Shown here: positions 35,363-43,330 of the stretch, piece by piece
Layout: each line of letters opens with the position of its first letter
Position numbering within the stretch: position 1 is the first letter of the stretch
Source of the DNA: Pseudomonas alcaligenes
GTDB taxonomy: Bacteria; Pseudomonadota; Gammaproteobacteria; Pseudomonadales; Pseudomonadaceae
NCBI RefSeq assembly: GCF_014490745.1
Contig: NZ_LZEU01000001.1
Coordinates: 2,259,501 to 2,323,500, forward strand
Length of the DNA: 64,000 nucleotides
Reading direction: 5' to 3'
Made by a program: the position numbers and the translations under genes
The notes under the pieces: generated by a model
What the model was told of the DNA's origin: nothing
The model's input: only the letters and a program-made list of their open reading frames with translations
Database searches by the model: none

Positions 35363-35911
35363 ATGGTGAGCGATGAGCTTTATGTTTCCGTCGACGTAGA
35401 AACTTCCGGGCCGGTACCGGGCATCTATAGCCTGCTTTCCATCGGCGCTTGCGTCGTCTCAGAGCCCGCTCAGTCAATCTATCTCGAGCTCCAGCCAGAC
35501 GGCCTACAGCACGATCCGGAGGCTGTCGCCGTAACTGGCCTTGACCTCACCAAGCTCGAAAACGAAGGACTAGCCCCACAGACGGCGATGCTCAAGCTGG
35601 AGCAATGGTTGAACCAGCTATGTTCGGCAGATCAGAAAGTCGTTTTCGTGGGGCTGAATGCCCCGTTCGACTGGTCGTTCATCAACTACTACTTCCATAA
35701 GTATTCTGGGGCGAACCCCTTTGGGTTCACCGCACTCGACATGAAGGCGTATTACATGGGGGTTACCGGATGCCGCTGGAAGGAAACTAAATCCTCGCAA
35801 ATGACAGCTCGGCTCAACCCCCAAAGCGCACCCAACCATAACGCGTTGGACGATGCACGATTTCAAGCGGAGCTTTTTGCGCTAATGCTGGCAGAAGGGT
35901 GTAACCGCTAA
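35363..35911 (+). CDS. DEDDh-family 3'-5' exonuclease
   Basis: 182 residues in one RNase H-like fold. The acidic residues are in order: Asp11 and Glu13 (VSVDVETSGPVPG), Asp in NAPFDWSFINYYF, and the His/Asp pair in NHNALDDARFQAE. The fold is that of RNase T, oligoribonuclease and DnaQ epsilon. AAGGGGTG precedes the ATG. It converges on cap3 of the CBASS operon with a 4-base overlap, so it may be a defence accessory nuclease. Substrate (RNA or DNA) unknown. Confidence 0.85.
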   Translation: MVSDELYVSVDVETSGPVPGIYSLLSIGACVVSEPAQSIYLELQPDGLQHDPEAVAVTGLDLTKLENEGLAPQTAMLKLEQWLNQLCSADQKVVFVGLNAPFDWSFINYYFHKYSGANPFGFTALDMKAYYMGVTGCRWKETKSSQMTARLNPQSAPNHNALDDARFQAELFALMLAEGCNR

Positions 35912-36399
35912 CCTGGCCAGCTACCCCATGCAGCTTCTACATAACGCCCCTCCCTGAAGGACCAAGCCTTTATGCCTTCAGGGCTGCCGGAGTTGCCCAC
36001 GATGATTGCCAGCGGGTGCGGCAGATCTTGTGTGTAGCGCGCTGCAAACCTGGAAAAACTTCCGACATCAGTGGGGGAGATCATAGGAATGCTTTGCGGG
36101 TGAGTATGCCAGTACCCCACCAGTCGGAGCCCTGCAGCATTGGCTCGTTCAATTTCATCTCGGCAGCGGTGGGCATTCAACTCCAGCCAAGTTCTTCCAG
36201 CCCGGTCATCTCGATGGGGGGGAGTCGCCAAGGCAAGTACCAGTCCGGTAGCGCTTGCGGGGTCGACAAATAGCTGTCCCCCACGCTCCACATCGAAGCG
36301 CCTCTGCCGATAGCGCTCCAACAGGTTCGCAACGTCCTGCGATACCAACAGATGCGTGTCCACCCCGGGCCAGCTCCATTGCCAGGCGATTGCCGTCAT
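35908..36399 (-). CDS. cap3: Cap3, JAMM-type isopeptidase of type II CBASS
   Basis: 163 residues. The JAMM zinc-protease motif is complete: Glu in VERGGQLFV and the block GYWHTHPQSIPMISPTDVGSF (His-x-His ... Ser-x-x-Asp). In type II CBASS, Cap3 reverses conjugates that Cap2 makes on the CD-NTase. The start at 36399 gives an ATGA overlap with the cap2 stop; a longer frame from 36426 is rejected. Last gene of the operon. Confidence 0.9.
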   Translation of the reverse strand: MTAIAWQWSWPGVDTHLLVSQDVANLLERYRQRRFDVERGGQLFVDPASATGLVLALATPPHRDDRAGRTWLELNAHRCRDEIERANAAGLRLVGYWHTHPQSIPMISPTDVGSFSRFAARYTQDLPHPLAIIVGNSGSPEGIKAWSFREGRYVEAAWGSWPG

Positions 36400-38159
36400 C
36401 GAGCTGTCTCCAAATGCTCCGGCCAATCACGCTCCAACTGAGCCTGCTGCATGCCAGCAGGTAGTTCAGGACCCAGATACTGCCCTCCCAGCGTCGCCAC
36501 GTCGTGGGGGCCATTGATGCTGCTGACCCAGATCGGGGCTCCGGTGCCGCCGCTCAATGCTCGTAATGCGGCCTGAGAGACCATTGAAGCAATGTTCACC
36601 ATTCCCAGAGAACCTCCTGGGATGAAACTCTCTCCGCAGGCGGGAAGGGCGACAACGCCACCTTCCGGCCAATCGGTGAACTTGTGCCTAAATTCACCGT
36701 TTTCTGTGAATAGGCCTCGAGCATCAAATGCACCCGATGGGGCAAGGAGCACATGCCCCACCTGCGTATGAGGTTCGCTCCAGGCCTGGAGTAGACCCCA
36801 GGATGTGCCATTCGACTTGGAGCTCCACAGAGCCACCTCTGACTGCCAATCCGCAGTGGTGACTACGACCAGATCCGCTTTATCAAATACCTCGGGATTC
36901 TGGTACATCACCACTTCAGCGAAGTCTGCGAACGCAGCGACCTCCGTGGTAGGTAGGTCTTTGCGAATTCGCTCCTGAAGCGCTTCGGCCTTGGCCAGGC
37001 CTAGGTCATCGGCCCCGAGTACATGCCTGCCGAGATTCGCCGACACCAAGTAATCCGGGTCAATGAGTGTCAGATGGCCAACACCCGAGCGCGCCAACTG
37101 TAGGGCAACCGTGCCACCCAACGAGCCCACACCAACACAAACTACGCGAGCCGCTTCCAGGTTCTGCGCCATACCGCTGAGGTCACGGGACAAAATCTCT
37201 GTCCGATCCAGCACATCCAGGGTCGTTGCTCGGATCAGAACTGGGGGATGGCTGACTGCAACTGCTGGCCGGCGCCGCGCTGAACGCAGGTAAAACTTTG
37301 ATCCTCGATCCAACTGTGGGCCGTACGCGCGAACGTTAAGGCAGTAGATCGGAGCACCGGCATCTCCCGGAAGCTCCAAAGCGATCCAGCGGTTAGGTAG
37401 CGAGCCACGCTCATTGAACCAAGCCAGCAGCTGCGTGCTGTCGCCAGGAGCAAGGTGTGGAATGAGCCATGTGAGCAGTAACTCCGGGGCCGGAATGCGC
37501 AGGTCCGGATAACTCTGAAGCTTTGCGTAGAAGCCTGGGGTCTCGGGAGCACGCATCCTGGGGGATCTGCCAATCGTGCGTCTGCAGTGCCTTTTCAGCG
37601 ATGACAGATCTGTTGCGAGCCAGACTGTTTCCTGGCCGGACGGCAACGCTTGTCGAGGATCGCTTAGGGCAAACAGCTTCGAGGCAGCTTGGGGGCGATC
37701 CAGAAGAATAAGGTTCTGTTGAGACAGCCCCTGCTGCCTCGACCAGTAGGATGTGATTTCGCGCCGAAATTCGGCATCCCGGGCAGCCACGCATGACCCC
37801 ATTTGGGACAAGCTCACGATCTTGCGTAACCGAGCTAGGCTATCCGACACCACGTATTCAGGGGTGCCCATCACTGGGCGCTCCTGGAAGCCATGCAGAC
37901 AGAGCCCGACTTCCATGGCGTGGGGCCATATAAGCCATGGCGAAGGTTCGACAGTAAGCCTTAATCCGCCGCGGGGGAAACTCCTCGGAAAGCTGATACG
38001 TAGCCGCCGCTCCGTGCCCGTATAGTCGACGGGCAAAGGAAAGTAATAACTCGCAGCTTCGTCTGCTCGTGTGGTTGCAGGCTGAAGCAGTGCAAGTGCG
38101 GCATCTTCGCCAAGAGCGCTTTGCAGCGCGGCTATCCCCCGCTGCAGAGGCGTCTCCAT
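36396..38159 (-). CDS. cap2: Cap2, fused E2-E1 ubiquitin-transfer-like enzyme of type II CBASS
   Basis: 587 residues. The N-terminal E2-like domain has the candidate active cysteine in MEVGLCLHGF (~Cys87). The C-terminal ThiF/E1 domain has the nucleotide loop VGVGSLGGTVALQLARSGVG and the acidic LTLIDPDYL. The candidate adenylation-domain cysteine lies in LPACGESFIPGG. Cap2 links the C-terminal glycine of the CD-NTase to target proteins, priming nucleotide second-messenger synthesis. Start: ATG 38159, just after the CD-NTase stop; TTG codons upstream are possible. Confidence 0.92.
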   Translation of the reverse strand: METPLQRGIAALQSALGEDAALALLQPATTRADEAASYYFPLPVDYTGTERRLRISFPRSFPRGGLRLTVEPSPWLIWPHAMEVGLCLHGFQERPVMGTPEYVVSDSLARLRKIVSLSQMGSCVAARDAEFRREITSYWSRQQGLSQQNLILLDRPQAASKLFALSDPRQALPSGQETVWLATDLSSLKRHCRRTIGRSPRMRAPETPGFYAKLQSYPDLRIPAPELLLTWLIPHLAPGDSTQLLAWFNERGSLPNRWIALELPGDAGAPIYCLNVRAYGPQLDRGSKFYLRSARRRPAVAVSHPPVLIRATTLDVLDRTEILSRDLSGMAQNLEAARVVCVGVGSLGGTVALQLARSGVGHLTLIDPDYLVSANLGRHVLGADDLGLAKAEALQERIRKDLPTTEVAAFADFAEVVMYQNPEVFDKADLVVVTTADWQSEVALWSSKSNGTSWGLLQAWSEPHTQVGHVLLAPSGAFDARGLFTENGEFRHKFTDWPEGGVVALPACGESFIPGGSLGMVNIASMVSQAALRALSGGTGAPIWVSSINGPHDVATLGGQYLGPELPAGMQQAQLERDWPEHLETAR

Positions 38160-38163
38160 CTGA

Positions 38164-39417
38164 TCAACCAAGACGCCCAACTGGCTTCACATCCTCTTGT
38201 GAGTTCGCTGTTCCGCTGACACCGCCAAACAATGCGCCCATCGACGCGAAGTTTCGGGTGGTTCCGTCCGGGCGGCCTGGCATCGTCCAGTTGGACGGAA
38301 TCTCGCCATTCACTGCCGAGATGAAGGCAGGGCCGATGCCAAAGTTTTCCTGAACTGCCTTGGCAAAGGCCTCTGCGGACTCGAAGCTCTCAAGCCCCAT
38401 TGACACGGATGCGCTGGCATTCGAGTGCCAGTCTTGGAACGCCCGGCGGTAGCGATGTCCTTCACTCGGTCTATTCCATTTCTCCGCGAAGTTTTCACCG
38501 CTGTCGGCGGGGTTGCAGACCAAGCATTCGTTCCCGCGGTGTTTGACGTGATCCGGCATCCTCCGGACGATTTCGAGGATCGCGTCCAGCGGCCTTAGCG
38601 GTCTCGACTGAGACTCTTTCGCCACGTCCAGGTAGGCATGAGTGGCGAGTGTAGTGATGACTGCTGAAATAGGCCGGAAGCTCTCATTCTTGGTCCGAAT
38701 GGCCCACTCATCCCGATGCCGCTTCAGCAGCTTGATCGTCGCCCGAAGTGGGTCTTGATCGAGGTACTCCTCATATTGAGGCAACGGATCCTGAGTGGCG
38801 GCATCAAAGGCACGCTGACTTTTCGCGACAGCCAGGTGCTCCTCGAAGGATATCGTCTGGGTAGAAGCGACCTGCAGCCAGTTAGAGTAGGGGATGGGGC
38901 TGCTCGCCTTCCATCCTGTCTCCCGATCTGGCACTTCCAGCTTACCTTCGCCATTGCCCTGAGAGTTCCCATTGATGGCACGCGCTGGCGTGACATCAAT
39001 ATGGAAGCCGGGGTTTTCGTCGGCATAGACGATCCGGATGCCGCGACGCAGCGGTTTGATTTCTTCCTGAACGCGGCTGCCGGCTCTGAATCGCTCTTCG
39101 ATAGCATCCAGAATTGCTTGAGCGCCCGCCCCCTGGGCATGGGGAAGCCAAATGATGGCGTCCGCATCGATGGTGTCCAGATCCTCGGGAGCACCAGAAA
39201 CGGGTTTGATCGTCGTTTTCAGGCGCATGGAGCCCTGAGGAAAAATATGTGCTCCTGCCAGTAGCGGATCGCTGGATGCATTAAGGATCTTCTGCAGCTG
39301 GGAGTATCGATCGCTGATCTTCTCGTACTGTGCTTCCGACAGCGAGATCTCCCGTGCTGCGCGGAGCAGAAAGTGTTCCCAGCTCCCGCGCTTGGTCTGT
39401 TCATTGCTCATGGACAT
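38164..39417 (-). CDS. CBASS CD-NTase (cyclic oligonucleotide synthase)
   Basis: 417 residues. The nucleotidyltransferase core shows the GS helix (AHIFPQGSMRLKTTIKP), the paired aspartates in DTIDADAIIWL and a third acidic residue in GFHIDVTPA. The C-terminus ends PVGRLG, a terminal glycine, which suits Cap2-mediated conjugation. On infection it would make a cyclic di- or trinucleotide that switches on the SAVED effector. The exact clade and product cannot be read here. Start overlaps the upstream effector stop (TGATG); 5-base gap to cap2. Confidence 0.92.
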   Translation of the reverse strand: MSMSNEQTKRGSWEHFLLRAAREISLSEAQYEKISDRYSQLQKILNASSDPLLAGAHIFPQGSMRLKTTIKPVSGAPEDLDTIDADAIIWLPHAQGAGAQAILDAIEERFRAGSRVQEEIKPLRRGIRIVYADENPGFHIDVTPARAINGNSQGNGEGKLEVPDRETGWKASSPIPYSNWLQVASTQTISFEEHLAVAKSQRAFDAATQDPLPQYEEYLDQDPLRATIKLLKRHRDEWAIRTKNESFRPISAVITTLATHAYLDVAKESQSRPLRPLDAILEIVRRMPDHVKHRGNECLVCNPADSGENFAEKWNRPSEGHRYRRAFQDWHSNASASVSMGLESFESAEAFAKAVQENFGIGPAFISAVNGEIPSNWTMPGRPDGTTRNFASMGALFGGVSGTANSQEDVKPVGRLG

Positions 39418-40592
39418 CAGCGGACCTCCTGGGCCTGGTGGCCCAACTGTAGTGTTGGCGTGAACCTGTTTTGGTTGTCTTTGTCTCGATCGAAAATCAG
39501 GTAAGGGTGCCGATGTTGCGTGGTAAGCAAGGCACCGAATTCAATTGCCAACGCAGCTGGGATGGCCGCAAACACATGAATTGTGTCCGCCGTCGTGGCC
39601 TCAAGTCGGCTCAAGTGCATTTGTAGGGCGTCGCGAAAAGCGTGAATCACGCGACGGTTCTGAACCATCGCGTAACTCGGTTCTGGAATGCTTAACTCTG
39701 CGATACGTGCGCCAGGCAGTGCCTCTTCGACGTCGCGAAGCGCGACCTGAGCGGAAATAGACAGCACCAGTGCAAGCGGGCCATCCCCATCCGCTGGAGG
39801 AGTGAACAAAAACTCCGGGGGTTCAGCTGACTGGTCAGGCCAGCGCAGCTGATGCTCGCGGTGGAATGAAAAGAGCAGGCGCTTGGAGCGATCGCCTAAG
39901 GACTGTCCCAGCATCATCAGCGCCGGAATATCTGCCAATCCCACCACGGCCAACGTAGGGGCGTCCCCATAGGCTCCTCCACGACGCCTTAGCTGCTGCT
40001 CTAACTCGTGCTGAACGCTGTCCTGGATGCTCTGCCAGTAGTGGGCATCCCTGCCACGATGACTCGGGGCCGGAAAAGTGATCTTGATGGCATGATCGAA
40101 TGCAGTTAGTCCCTCTGCGGACATCGCAACCAACAGATCACGAACAGGGATGTCGTTGATCGTCGCGAAATGCTGGCTCTGCACAATCACCGGAATGGCT
40201 CTGCCGCCGTCAGGCGTGGTTGCCGCAAGCCGGACTCGCTCCAGATAAGCCTGGTGCAGGCCGCTAAGATCGCTTTCCGGATATCCATCAGCATCGCGAT
40301 CGATTTTGTCATGGCAGCCAGGGCAGAGCAGCATGAGGTTAGCGGTATTGTTGGTGAGCGACTCAGCCTTAGCTTCATCATGATCATCTCGCCCCCTTGG
40401 CCCCTTAGGGCTAGCCGGCAGGATGTGGGCTACCTCGCCCCATTTCATGGGCTTACCTGCACGGTAGTCGTACATGAGGTCGGTGCCGCACAGCTCACAA
40501 TGGCCTGCAGCCTGAGTCCACACGACACGCTTCGTCACGTCGTCGGTGTCATAGCGACCGGTGGCAGCATTGGCTTTTTCTTGTTTTCCCAC
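39417..40592 (-). CDS. cap5: Cap5, HNH-SAVED effector nuclease of CBASS
   Basis: 391 residues. The N-terminal HNH endonuclease (about 20-105) has zinc cysteines in HCELCGTDL and LLCPGCHDKID and the catalytic stretch WGEVAHILPASPKGPRG. A C-terminal SAVED domain (about 150-385) would bind the cyclic nucleotide and drive oligomerisation. When activated, such effectors degrade DNA and kill the cell. GTG start with GGAGG upstream. First gene of the operon, ahead of the CD-NTase, whereas effectors often come last in type II CBASS. Confidence 0.9.
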   Translation of the reverse strand: MGKQEKANAATGRYDTDDVTKRVVWTQAAGHCELCGTDLMYDYRAGKPMKWGEVAHILPASPKGPRGRDDHDEAKAESLTNNTANLMLLCPGCHDKIDRDADGYPESDLSGLHQAYLERVRLAATTPDGGRAIPVIVQSQHFATINDIPVRDLLVAMSAEGLTAFDHAIKITFPAPSHRGRDAHYWQSIQDSVQHELEQQLRRRGGAYGDAPTLAVVGLADIPALMMLGQSLGDRSKRLLFSFHREHQLRWPDQSAEPPEFLFTPPADGDGPLALVLSISAQVALRDVEEALPGARIAELSIPEPSYAMVQNRRVIHAFRDALQMHLSRLEATTADTIHVFAAIPAALAIEFGALLTTQHRHPYLIFDRDKDNQNRFTPTLQLGHQAQEVR

Positions 40593-40839
40593 TAGGCCTC
40601 CTCAAGGCATCTGCATCGCTGATGCGTACTGGCTCTTTGAGATCAAGTGAGGTCGCTAAATCGGATTTCAAGGGGAGGGAAGCGAAGCGGCTAAAATATG
40701 ATTCTCTCGCGCTCAGAGGGGTTGAGCTTCGCCCGGAGGTAGCTATTGAGAACCGGGAGTTAGTCGATCCCACGCTTCTTAGAGCCGTAGTAGCAATTCG
40801 CACAAACTAACAGCGCCAAGAGGCTGAACGGAGCCCAGC

Positions 40840-41580
40840 ATGAAAAATCCAGTGCTCCACAAACCCTATCTTCTACTTGAGCTTGCCCCCGACCGACGCA
40901 AGCGCAAGCGCCAACTGGGTAGGATAGTGACTGACGTTCCGCTTCGCTCTGAAGGAAGGTCTACGGACCATACCGAGATCTACTCAATCATCTGGATGCT
41001 TCGGACTGACTGCCCCAAACAGATGCAGCCGATCAAGGTGGTTCACTCGGACCGTCCAGATATTCAACTTCAGTGCGCAAACTTAACGATTGGGATCGAA
41101 ATCACTGAGGCCGTTTCCAGCAACAACGCCAGCATGGATCGGTTGCGCGAGACAGAACCGCATTTGTGGCGAACACCTGGTGACGATATCGCCATCTTCT
41201 TTCCGCGCAGGGCAGGCGTGGGCGAGGACAAGCTCACAGCCAAAGCCCAGCGCCAATTGATACGGGACAATCAACCCGGTGAGCCATGGTGTGGCAATGG
41301 CGCCGAGAGCTGGGCCGAAGCGATGGCATACTTCGTGTCGCAGAAGTTGAAGAAAGCAGATGGTTACGTCCGATTCGACAAGAATTGGTTGCTTATCTAT
41401 GACAACTGGAATGAGCCTGGCCGTCGAGTTGAATTGGCGGACGCTGCCCTTGACCGCATATTCCAGACGGAGGGAGTCTTCAACACCTTCGACAGGGTAA
41501 TGATCCAAGATGGCCATTCCCTGGCGAGTTTCTGCTCATCAGGCATTCGCAGGCAGCGGAGGCCCCGGCACGGCAGATAA
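40840..41580 (+). CDS. Hypothetical protein, weak nuclease-like motif
   Basis: 246 residues, divergent from the CBASS operon. The N-terminus is basic (RRKRKRQLGRI). A central stretch PDIQLQCANLTIGIEITEAV resembles the strand pattern of PD-(D/E)xK-fold proteins, with Glu-x-Thr instead of Glu-x-Lys. No other motif is visible; the C-terminus is Arg-rich. I do not recognise the family. It might be a CBASS accessory or an independent island gene. Confidence 0.55.
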   Translation: MKNPVLHKPYLLLELAPDRRKRKRQLGRIVTDVPLRSEGRSTDHTEIYSIIWMLRTDCPKQMQPIKVVHSDRPDIQLQCANLTIGIEITEAVSSNNASMDRLRETEPHLWRTPGDDIAIFFPRRAGVGEDKLTAKAQRQLIRDNQPGEPWCGNGAESWAEAMAYFVSQKLKKADGYVRFDKNWLLIYDNWNEPGRRVELADAALDRIFQTEGVFNTFDRVMIQDGHSLASFCSSGIRRQRRPRHGR

Positions 41581-41612
41581 CTGAGCCGTCGGACCTCAAC
41601 CAGAGGGTTGTC

Positions 41613-42002
41613 ATGATGAAGAAGCTTATTGAGCAAATTGGACTGCCCCAGAGCCATTACCATCTGCACCTAGCGATCATGACGGGGCTCCCCGCTGAGC
41701 TAACCGCTCGTCTGGGTGAGATGCTGGGTGTTGATTCGGGCACCGTAGCAGCCTGGATCGGAAAGGCTCCAGAGGCCTCCCTCATGACGCCCGCTGAGGG
41801 CGATGCGTTTTGCCGACTCGCGGGCCTGGCCGACGTGCTGATCAACGTGCTGGAGGCAGATCACGCCGCAGCGACTCGCTGGCTCACGTCACCCAATATC
41901 GCGTTAGGAAACCTGCAGCCCGTCTCCCTGCTGAGCAGCGAGGCCGGTGGGCGGGCTGCACGCCAGGTGTTGCTCGCTATCGAGCACGGTCTGCCGGCCT
42001 GA
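41613..42002 (+). CDS. MbcA/ParS/Xre-type antitoxin-like protein (DUF2384)
   Basis: About 129 residues with an Xre-like helical N-terminus (LAIMTGLPAELTARLGEMLG) and a C-terminal MbcA/ParS-like segment (ALGNLQPVSLLSSEAGGRAARQVLLAIEHG), which normally wraps the partner toxin. These antitoxins are usually followed by a RES-domain toxin. Here the next gene is on the opposite strand and no RES domain is present, so it looks like an orphan. It follows the hypothetical gene by 32 bases. Confidence 0.65.
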   Translation: MMKKLIEQIGLPQSHYHLHLAIMTGLPAELTARLGEMLGVDSGTVAAWIGKAPEASLMTPAEGDAFCRLAGLADVLINVLEADHAAATRWLTSPNIALGNLQPVSLLSSEAGGRAARQVLLAIEHGLPA

Positions 42003-42486
42003 CTGAATCGCCGATCAGGTCATCTTCAAGCGGGCCTTGGCGGCGGAACTCTACATCCAGTGGAGTCACCAGCGGCCACCTAGCATGGATCCAGGCGTAC
42101 TCCGCCGGCGGGTCCGTGGTCACCACGTAAACACGGCGTTCATCACCTTCGCCAATCACCAAGCACTCTAGGGCGCAGCCTTCTTGGACGTCGAACCAGT
42201 GCGAAGGGCGGTTCTTCTCTCCTGGCTTTCCTTCCTTCTCCATAAAGCGCTGCACCATCCCAAAGCCGCGGCGAGGCCGATACTTCCTCCAGCCGCCGGC
42301 CTGTACGGTGTGGAATCGAGCCCAGCCGCCTTCAGGTCCTGTCCCCGGTTCGTCCTGCCGCCGCCCCCAATGAATCCATTCGAGCTGACTACTGTCCTCG
42401 AACAGCACCGGTATCGCTGCCTTGGGGTTCGGGAAGTAGATATTCCAGACCTTGTCTGCCTCGCGGGCCTCTACACCACCGCACAT
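41977..42486 (-). CDS. SRAP/HMCES-like protein, divergent
   Basis: 169 residues starting MCGGVEAREADKV, so Cys would be residue 2 exposed after Met removal, as in SRAP proteins that crosslink to abasic sites. Other parallels are YFPNPKAAIPVL, WIHWGRRQ, and the block RRVYVVTTDPPAEYAWIHARWP, matching the TxxA...IHxRMP block with the key His. The NAR asparagine and YEW glutamate of classical SRAP were not found, so activity is uncertain. It sits near the UmuD/UmuC-like genes. Overlaps the end of the antitoxin-like gene. Confidence 0.55.
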   Translation of the reverse strand: MCGGVEAREADKVWNIYFPNPKAAIPVLFEDSSQLEWIHWGRRQDEPGTGPEGGWARFHTVQAGGWRKYRPRRGFGMVQRFMEKEGKPGEKNRPSHWFDVQEGCALECLVIGEGDERRVYVVTTDPPAEYAWIHARWPLVTPLDVEFRRQGPLEDDLIGDSVRPADRAR

Positions 42487-42587
42487 AGTCGATCCTCCAT
42501 TGTGGGCCGCTGCTCAAACGCCTTGCTAACCATGTTCTAGACTGCCCGTGCAGGACGCACATTCCCTCAATCGAAAAGGACTTTCGC

Positions 42588-42794
42588 ATGGGCTACCTGA
42601 GCCTCACTCGCCGCGATGGCGAGAACATCCGTTTGACCATCGACCCCGGCGTCGACGCCGACAAGCTGTTAAAGCAGCTACTGCGCGACGGGATAACGAT
42701 CCGCATCGACACCAGAGGGCAAGGGGCTGTTCGCGTGGGCATCGAAGCCCCCAAGCAGGTAGGCATCTACCGTGAAGAGTTGCTCGACGTCTGA
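42588..42794 (+). CDS. CsrA/RsmA-family RNA-binding regulator, divergent
   Basis: 68 residues. CsrA pattern: LSLTRRDGENIRLTI for the first strand and VRVGIEAPKQVGIYREELLDV for the core and helix, including the RNA-contacting Arg of the xxREE motif. The middle (DADKLLKQLLRDGITIRID) differs from chromosomal RsmA. CsrA-type proteins bind GGA-containing leaders and block translation. Carriage on a mobile element suggests post-transcriptional control of the element or host. Transcribed toward the SOS cassette. Confidence 0.78.
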   Translation: MGYLSLTRRDGENIRLTIDPGVDADKLLKQLLRDGITIRIDTRGQGAVRVGIEAPKQVGIYREELLDV

Positions 42795-42850
42795 GTGCCT
42801 CCTGTCGGTGGAAATCACTCTCCGATTGACCACTCCTGAGCCTTCGCAAA

Positions 42851-42870
42851 TACTGTTTGCATATACAGTA
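42851..42870. promoter_or_regulatory. LexA (SOS) box
   Basis: TACTGT-TTGCATAT-ACAGTA: a perfect match to the CTGT-N8-ACAG operator with extended TA arms. It ends four bases before the likely start codon of the UmuD-like gene, so LexA would block transcription of the umuDC-like pair until DNA damage. Confidence 0.93.
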
Positions 42871-42874
42871 TTTG

Positions 42875-43330
42875 ATGGATGTTCCGATGTCATCTCTCTC
42901 GATACTCGCCCGCAGCGAGCTAATCCGCGAGCGCCTGCTTACCGATGTGGCCGCAGGCCTCCGCATTACTGGCTTTCAATCGCCCGCCGACGATGAAAAG
43001 GAGAGGGGGCTTTCGCTAGATCTCCTGACCGATCTCGGCGCCCCTCACATGTGGCCGGTGCGAGTGTTGGATATGAGCCTGGTGGGGTTCGGCATCTTCC
43101 AAGGTGACAGGCTGGTCATTAACCGTGCAGCGGGCCATGTGGATGACCGCCTGGTGATCGTCGACTTGGGCAGCGAGGGCTACCAGGTGCGCTGGGTCGT
43201 GAAGGATATGTTTGGCGGCCGCTGGTTGCGGGCTGCCGAGTCGCATATTCAAGATGTGCAATTAGATGGTGAGGTGCCTATCGAGGTGTGGGGAGTGGTG
43301 CGCTTCATACTCAGCAAGGTGGCTGAGTGA
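42875..43330 (+). CDS. UmuD/LexA-like (S24) protein without the usual catalytic lysine
   Basis: 151 residues. The candidate cleavage site region reads RITGFQSPADD (Thr32-Gly33), similar to the CG-FPSPAADY site of UmuD. Ser68 lies in LDMSLVGFGIFQGDRLVI, exactly 35 residues after the glycine as in UmuD. Where UmuD has Lys97 (GEFTVKKL) this protein reads GYQVRWVV, that is Arg106. Self-cleavage may therefore be weak or absent. ATG 42875 (or 42887) follows the LexA box; the stop overlaps the umuC-like GTG start. Confidence 0.75.
   Translation: MDVPMSSLSILARSELIRERLLTDVAAGLRITGFQSPADDEKERGLSLDLLTDLGAPHMWPVRVLDMSLVGFGIFQGDRLVINRAAGHVDDRLVIVDLGSEGYQVRWVVKDMFGGRWLRAAESHIQDVQLDGEVPIEVWGVVRFILSKVAE

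Noticed and set aside
40622..40810. 62-codon frame between cap5 and the 246-residue gene
   Set aside because: No ribosome-binding site at a sensible distance and no conserved pattern; more likely promoter DNA.
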